From positions 175,179,980-175,243,979 of the forward strand of contig NC_084798.1 of NCBI RefSeq assembly GCF_963169125.1: a stretch of 64,000 bases of DNA, read 5' to 3'. Position numbers and translations under genes: made by a program. The DNA comes from Humulus lupulus. Lineage: Eukaryota; Streptophyta; Magnoliopsida; Rosales; Cannabaceae. Below the pieces are notes generated by a model. The model saw only the letters and a list, made by a program, of their open reading frames with translations. It was not told where the DNA came from and searched no databases. Below, piece after piece: positions 57,454 through 64,000 of this stretch (position 1 is its first letter; every line of letters begins with the position of its first letter).

Positions 57454-59269
57454 TTCTAGTGCTTTCATTGAGAGCTTGATTCGAGATTGTTGAAGCATTA
57501 ATGGCGAAAAAAACAAAGAAGACTGGGCAGGCGGCTGGCGCTGCACCATCTCAACCGCCTCCTCCCCCAAACATGGCTAAAAATGAGCCACATTTGGAAT
57601 TTGATGAGGAGGAACTGGACTCCGAGACGTTGAGAAATACCCTGGGGGTATTGCAAGATGAATTGCCCAATCTGAGGGCCAGTCAAGAGAGCGCTGTGGA
57701 GATTATGGCGCGGCAGCAGCAAGAGATAGAGCGTCAGTGCCAAGAGCTAAGTGAAAGACAGGCGAAGATGGACCATCGTCAGAGGGAGACCATGGAAGCC
57801 CTCGAAGCAGCCCTGTAGTTGGCTAAGAATCAGGCTGCACCTGCCTCACAGCCTGATCAACCCTCAAATGGGCCATCCCAAATGGGTCCCAATCCTAGCC
57901 CTCCGATCCAGCCGACGAGCCCTCAAAGGCCCGAGCAGCCACCAATGCCTCGGGATGATTTCCCACCAAGGGATCTTGAGATGCAACCTCCATCCCAGAC
58001 TGGTCGTGGCAATCCCCCACAGCCAAGGCAGAATAGGGCCGGGCAGCAGCCCCGTAGTTCGAGACACCATGGGGGTGAAGAGCCGAACCCACCGAGCAGG
58101 GGACAACGTCATTCTGGAAACAGAAGGAACTCAGAGATAAGCTCTGTGGTCAGGGGCCCCCCACGACATGATAATGCATGGGGACCTATCGATTAGTACA
58201 GGCCTCCCCCTAACGCTCGGGAAGTTCCAGCCCGAGGAGGCAACTGAGGGGACAGTCGGTCCCACCATAGCCAATCTAGGTTCAGAGATTGTCATGGTTA
58301 CAATGAGGCCGACTCAGGCAGAGGTAATGCCGACTCAGGCAGAGATGGCCATGGTTACAATGAGACCAACCCGGCGATTCCTGACACCGTGCAAGCCCAA
58401 ATAGATGCCTTGAACCAAGCAGTACAACAACTGGTCGGGGGAAGGACGTCTCACATTGAGTATGATAGGAGAAGGGGCACTCCTTTCGTTCTGAGGATAG
58501 CTATGGCTGAAACTCCTAGCAAGTTTAAAATGCCCACACTTCCAAACATTGACGGGTATGGTGACCCGGTATCTCATGTCCACAAGTTTGAGATACAGAT
58601 GGACATTCCGAAAGTGTCCGAAGATGGTCGGTGCAGGATCTTTCCTGCAACACTTTCTGATGCTGCACAAGAGTGGTTTCTTAAATTCCCTCCTGCTAGT
58701 ATTGTATCTTGGGAGATGTTCGTAAAGAAGTTTTACGGACAATTCTATGCGGGTCGAGTGCACCCAACTGAGGCCAACCAGCTGGTTGAGATACGCCAGC
58801 AAGAAGGAGAGCCACTAAAGGATTACGTCCAGCATTTTATGTGGGCAGCCGCTGGAGCCAAAACAGTGGAAGATGAAGGCAAAATGATGGCCCTAACTAC
58901 AGGGGTTAGGCGCCGTACGCCTCTGTGGAGTAGCCTCAGGAAGCATGGGGTTAAGACTACCCAAGAATTCTTGGATCGAGCTGATCGATACATCAAGCTC
59001 GAAGATGCCATTGCCAGTGAGGGAAAGCCCTCAGGCAAAGATAAGGGGACTGAAGACCCAGCCAAAGCTGCCAATGGGTCAAAACCCAACGACAACGGTA
59101 AAGGCAACGGGAACGGCAAAAATGGGGGGAAGAAACCCCATAATGAACCTTCCACCTCCGAGAGTAAACGTGCTAAGGGCTACCGTTATGAGCCACGGTT
59201 CACTAACTACATTGCCCTTGTCGAGTCTCGAGCAAAAGTGTATCAGGCCACAAGTTCCAGTGTGCCTTA

Positions 59270-61142
59270 TGTAATGACCCAACTACTCTAGACCTTGGAC
59301 CATTAACGAAAACTATACATAGACACTAATCTTTAACAAAACTTACAAGTGAAAAGATCATAACTTTATTAAAACTTGTAAAAACAATTGTTAGACTTAC
59401 ATAAAATCTCAAGTAGGATATGGGATCCCATTGTTTTAAAAACAAAACATAAAATAATGGTAATTAAAAAGAGATTACATAAATAGGTGCAGAAAAATAC
59501 ACATAAACCATAAATAAAGACTTCATCCTCGAAACCGAAACTCTCGACTCCTTGAATCCATTCTGCCTCAATACACATTCCCCAAGCTTCAAAGAACCTT
59601 ACCTGCCACTAAAACTATTTTCCTACACATTTAAACAAAAAGGAGTGAGTCTAATGCCCAGCAAGGAAAATCTAACATATAGCCATATACATTAAATTCA
59701 TAATGCAACATAAAACATACTATAACACTTATGTCACATGCATACTATAATGGCCATTATTACTTGGGGTCCCATAAACTAAGCAAGTCATATGCCCATA
59801 ATCTATTTGGGGCTTGTTAGTCATATAGGTCATATGCCCAAGTCTACAATCATACTTAACATAACATATTACATAACATAAAATCACAAGATAACATATA
59901 AAAGCATATAACACATAAATCCTATCCTATTTTCCTTACCAAAATAACCGGGATATGGGAACTGATTTGGGACCTTGGAACACTCCTAAAAACCATTTAT
60001 AATATGGTGAGTATATTGAAGAAAGGGGATGAAAGTGAAAAAGGGACTATGCTATCAAAATATACTTACCAAAAACCTTGTGCTTAAGAACTTGGATTTC
60101 CTAACCAAGAATAAGAATAAGGTTAGAATGAGTAGAAGACTATGAGAATTTTTAAAGAACATAATACAGAAATGGACTAGAGTTTGGAAATACCTTGAAG
60201 ACTTATATGACCAATCTAAACCTTGAACCGAAATGTGAATAAGCCTTACTTCCCCAAGTGTTTGATAAGCTTATAATGGTCAAGCTTATAATTCCTAACC
60301 AAAGTGCTTACACTCTCACACTCACCTAGCAACTAGCAGCCTCTGAACTTAGAGTAATAGATGAATAAATGGCTGGGTACTAGGTCCTATTTATAGAGTT
60401 TAGGAATGAAAAGATCTTCATTTAACTTGAATAAAAATAATGGCTTTTAAGTGAAAATAATTTGAATTATCGTTCAGCAGAGGCTGAAGACTCGTTCAAA
60501 AGATGCTAGACTTATCAAGAGGTTGAAGGTTTGAATGGAGAACATTTTTGAAAACTTTCAAAATATGCTGAGAGGGGCGATATATCGCCCCCTGTAGGCG
60601 ATATATCGCCTGGGCCAGTATGCCTGAGGCAATCGTGCAACGTTTCGTGTTTTTCGTATCTTCGTGCTGCGATATATCGCCCCCTATAGCTGCGATATAT
60701 CGGCATACGCTGATTATTTAAACACGAAATTAGACATTTTTAGCTTAATTTAAATTGAGTAAACCGCCTTGACTAAGCCCTCTAACGTTTTCAAAGCTGC
60801 TGACTGACCTTAGAGTATTCAAATTTTAACCTTAATAAATTTAATCCTCAAAATACTTAATCATTAATAAACCCATACATAACATGTACTATTATCTAAT
60901 TGGTTCTTATCTAAACCTTATAGTATAGTAAATATTATCCTCAATATCAGTTATATTAATCAAACCTTAGGTTAAAATTAATATTCCTAAACTATAGGTT
61001 AAACTTAGAAAATCTACAAGTACTACTATGAGTGTCCAAATAAATCCCGGTCTGAACCAAAAATCCACAGTCATAAAGATAATACTATTATTACTATTAT
61101 ACAACTATCTAACTTAGCTAAGTAAAGTTCTTGGACTCTACA
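59270..61142 (-). mobile_element. G1 solo LTR (1,873 bp) inside Tat gag
   Basis: TGTAATGACCC...GGACTCTACA with a perfect TSD CCTTA (59265-59269 and 61143-61147). TATA box on the minus strand at plus 60387-60395. Removing it and one TSD copy rejoins the gag codons exactly. Confidence 0.95.
60577..60703. promoter_or_regulatory. GCGATATATCGC palindrome array
   Basis: Copies at 60577-60588, 60598-60609, 60669-60680 and 60692-60703. The array starts 182 bases upstream of this LTR's TATA box. Confidence 0.6.
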
Positions 61143-61328
61143 CCTTATAAGAGACCCGTTTCCATTCGAAAGGATATTTCGAAAAGAGATACCACCAAGT
61201 TCTGTTGTTTTCATAACGACTACAGACACAATACGAACGAGTGCAACCAGCTGAAAGATGAAATCAAGTTCCTTATCAGACAAGGACACTTAAGGAGATA
61301 TGTACGGGCCTCAGGAACTTCCCAATGA

Positions 61329-62126
61329 GACGATCTAGGTGGCAACGAGCAGGCGCCTGCACGCCAATGCTCGCCACCTTTGCAGCCTGATCCCGTAGCT
61401 GGCACTTTACTCATCATCTGCGGCGGCCCGGACCTTGCGGGAAATAGCGGAAAGGCAAGGGAACGATATGCTCAAACCCTACGCCATGACCAGGACATCG
61501 AGATGATGACTGTGGAGGATCGGGCATCAAAGAAGGCTCGGTCAGAGGACGGTGAAATAACCTTCTCTGATAGCGACACCCAGCATGTCTGGTTCCCGCA
61601 TTCCGATCCGCTGGTCATGGATGTTCAAATTGCCAACATGATGGTAAAGAGAGTGCTGGTCGATACAGGAAGTTCAGTTAACATCCAGTATAATTCTTCG
61701 CTGGAACGGATGAAGTTGTCCGTCAAACACTTGGAGCCCTGCAACCATACAATTTACGGCTTCTCTGGTGAAGGACTCGCTCCAACAGGGTCAATCAAAT
61801 TTGCGGTAACAGCAGGTAAAGCGCCTGCTACCTGGACATTACTCACTACTTTCATAGTAATCGATTGTCCTTTGGCTTACAATTCTGTAATCAGAAGGCC
61901 CATACTGGTTGACCTTATGGCCGTCACCTTAATATGGCACTTGACCATGAAATTCCCAACAGACGCAGGGGTAGGACGCCTGTTGGGAAATCAGAGGGAA
62001 GCAAGGGAGTGCTATAATGCCTCAATAACTAAGGCCAAGAAGGGAACGTCGAGGATCACTCCCCCAGAGCAGTTGCAGATGGCCATTGATACACAAGCCC
62101 AATCAGGTGATGAAGTCACCAAATAG
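61329..62126 (+). pseudogene. Tat protease (plus-strand copy)
   Basis: In frame with gag after its TGA. The protease active site VLVDTGSSVNIQ is near 61660, preceded by DTQHVWFPHSDPLVMDVQ, where the CAG for Gln is intact. NSVIRRPILVD is near 61890; the Gly of the minus-strand copy's FGRP has become Arg. It ends at TAG 62124-62126, the same codon position as the stop in the minus-strand copy. Confidence 0.88.
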
Positions 62127-64000
62127 GGTGTTGCCCAAAGTGAGGATAGAGACTTAGATCCTCGCTTTGGGGATTTTTGAGGAAGATGTTGGACCTGTCG
62201 AGGACCTTGAGGAGGTCCAACTTAATGAATAATTTCCGACCAGAGTCGTAAAGGTCGGCAAAAATTTGGAAGCTACAACAGAGAGCGCACTGGTGGAATT
62301 TTTGAGAAAGAACCAGGATGTTTTCGCCTGGTCACATAAAGACATGGCTGGGATAGATCCTGCAGTCATCATCCATGTCCTGAACGTCGACAACAACTTT
62401 CCACCCGTGCAACAGAAAAGAAGGCTGCCCGATAAAGACAGATCGAAAGCCTTAAAAGAAGAAGTTGAAAAACTGAAGGAGAATGGGTTCATCAGGGTGG
62501 GGTTTTATCAATCGTGGGTCTCTAATCCAGTACTGGTTCCCAAGCCTAACGGCAAATAGCGAACCTATGTGGATTTCACAGACCTTAATAAAGCTTGCCC
62601 AAAGGATTGCTTCCCACTCCCAAGGATCGACCAGCTGGTCGATGCAACCGCAGGACATGAGATCCTCTCTTTCATGGATGCATACTCAGGGTACAATCAA
62701 ATCAGTATGCATCCCCCTGACGAGGATCACACTAGCTTTTGGACCGATACAGCGTTATACTGTTATAAAGTAATGCCCTTCAGACTAAAAAATGCTGGTG
62801 CGACTTACCAGCGACTAGTTAACCACATGTTTAAGGAGTTGATCGGAGTAAACATGGAGGTATACATGGACGACATGTTGGTAAAGTCGAAAAAGGCAGA
62901 AGGACATGTGAAGGATTTACAGGAGTGTTTCAATGTTTTGAATAAGTATCAAATGAAGCTAAATCCTCTCAAGTGTTCCTTCGGAGTAGGATCAGGGAAA
63001 TTTTTCGGGTTCATTGTCAATTCGAGGGGAATCGAAGCCAACCTCGAAAAGATCAAAGCCTTAATCGATATGAAATCGCCGGTGAAAATCAAAGATGTGC
63101 AAAGTTTGACTGGAAGGATTACCGCACTCAGTAGATTCATTTCAAAATCGACGGATAAATGCGTCCCATTCTTTAATCTACTTAGAGGCAACAAGAAGTT
63201 CGAGTGGACTAGAGACTGTAAACAGGCTTTCTAGGCCTTAAAAACCCACATGGCACATCCTCCTGTCTTATCAAAGCATATAGATGGAGAAACTTTATTC
63301 ATTTACCTAGCGATCACTGAATATGCTGCTAGTGCGGTGCTAGTAAGAGAAGAAGAAGGCGTACAAAAGGCAGTGTATTATGTAAGCAAGAGGTTAATCG
63401 GGGCCGAGTTGAGGTATCCTCCCATCGAAAGATTAGCCTATTGCATAATTTTGGCCTCAAGGAAGTTACGTTCTTACTTCTAAGCCCATCCTATCACAGT
63501 CTTAACTGACCAACCCCTTCGGCAAGTTCTACAAAAACCAGAGGCTGCTAGACGTTTGTTGAAATTGGTAGTCGAACTCGGGCAGTTCGATATAACGTAT
63601 TCACCGCGAGCAGCAGTAAAAGGACAAGTCTTGGCTGACTTCATCGCCGAATTTACTAAACTCCCAGATAGCGAACAGAGCAAAAAACCTAATGCGCCTG
63701 AGCCCCAAGTTGAAGCTCCTTTGTGGAAGTCATTCACGGACGGATCATCCAACGAATCTCATGCAGGAGTAGGAGTGATATTAATAACGCCAGAAGGGCA
63801 TCGATTTCACTGCGCGATTAGGTTCGATTTCACAGCTTCAAACAACGAAGCCGAGTATGAAGCCCTACTCGCTCGGCTAAGGTTAGCCAAAGACATGAGC
63901 ATAAAGGTACTGGATATTTACAGTGATTCACAGTTGGTAGTGAATCAAGTCTTGGGGGAGTATCAAGAACGAGGTCTGAAAATTGTGGCCTATCTAAAAT
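62127..64000 (+). pseudogene. Tat RT and dual RNase H (plus-strand copy), truncated by window
   Basis: After GVAQSEDRDLDP and a one-base insertion, the RT frame runs through VEFLRKNQDVFAWSH. It carries a TAG for Trp at about 62557, FMDAYSGYNQ near 62670 and the YMDD box near 62860. The first RNase H again lacks its Asp (YLAITEYAAS), with stops TAG near 63232 and TAA near 63481 at positions where the minus-strand copy has Gln. The archaeal-type RNase H begins with SFTDGSSNE near 63735 and NNEAEYEAL near 63840, then YSDSQL near 63920. Confidence 0.9.

Larger units (their letters stand above)
57501..61328 (+). pseudogene. Tat gag, interrupted by G1 solo LTR
   Basis: Starts MAKKTKKTGQAAG at 57501, 48 bases after the LTR. 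The coiled coil QQQEIERQCQELSERQ is followed by a Pro-rich linker. The gag core lies at 58540-58860 (KMPTLPNIDGYGDP, RCRIFPATLSDAAQEWF, WEMFVKKFYGQFYAG). A basic Asn/Gly/Lys tail precedes SSVPY, where the solo LTR sits. The frame resumes YKRPVSIRKD after it, with the CCFHNDYRHNTNEC zinc-knuckle-like motif (about 61200-61240). Stops at 57816, 58194 and near 58245, and the terminal TGA at 61326. The inserted 1,878 bp is a multiple of three. Confidence 0.9.
56858..64000 (+). mobile_element. Second Tat element, plus strand, cut by window edge
   Basis: 5' LTR, PBS, gag, protease, RT, degenerate RNase H and the start of the archaeal-type RNase H, all closely matching the minus-strand copy. It continues past 64000. 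It carries a G1 solo LTR in gag. Gag and protease are in one frame, and one extra T near 62177 shifts the RT frame. Confidence 0.93.

Noticed and set aside
1..64000. tRNA or rRNA genes
   Set aside because: I looked for cloverleaf-type A/B boxes and rRNA cores by eye and saw none; the tRNA-like words are primer sites next to LTRs.

Overview
This window is a plant nuclear genome segment, and it consists almost entirely of nested transposable elements. The evidence is Ty3/Gypsy chromoviral (Tekay type) and Tat-lineage elements, a Ty1/Copia element, a Mutator-like DNA element (MULE), foldback MITEs and a CACTA-like end, all with plant TATA boxes and GT-AG introns. I see no ordinary single-copy host gene, no rRNA or tRNA gene and no CRISPR array. 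The species cannot be named from the sequence; a repeat-rich eudicot is my inference.

Layout. 1-3742: the 5' end of a minus-strand Gypsy element (here 'family G1') with a 1.86 kb LTR, an extra leader ORF and a broken gag, running off the left edge. 3743-6485: AT-rich sequence and a plus-strand Gypsy pol relic. 6491-20168: a full-length minus-strand Tat element with TSD TTAGG. It carries gag, protease, RT, two RNase H domains, integrase and, in its 3' region, an oppositely oriented spliced gene. Its 5' LTR is interrupted by a G1 solo LTR (18038-19959, TSD TATAG). 20174-24433: old, mostly unclassified sequence, part of it LTR-like. 24439-38362: a non-autonomous LTR element encoding only gag, split by a young, nearly intact Tekay element (26924-36162, TSD TTTAA). 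39348-48151: a decayed Copia element whose gag is split by an LTR-like insertion. 48161-54422: two 1.2 kb direct repeats flanking a 3.8 kb MULE. 54678-56050: two adjacent foldback MITEs and a CACTA-like end. 56858-64000: a second Tat element on the plus strand, cut by the window edge, with a G1 solo LTR in its gag (59270-61142, TSD CCTTA).

How the parts relate. Target-site duplications and restored reading frames give the nesting order: G1 LTRs are younger than both Tat copies, and Tekay is younger than the gag-only element. Comparing the two Tat copies shows that most premature stops are C-to-T or G-to-A changes, as expected for methylated, silenced elements. Three observations stand out. 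The MULE has a MuDR-like layout with two convergent genes, and a GRF zinc-finger/membrane-anchor gene occupies the helper-gene position. The Tat element carries a promoter-bearing, four-coding-exon antisense gene. The G1 family has an extra ORF between its primer site and gag. Several LTR families here also carry their own repeated CG-containing palindrome in U3.
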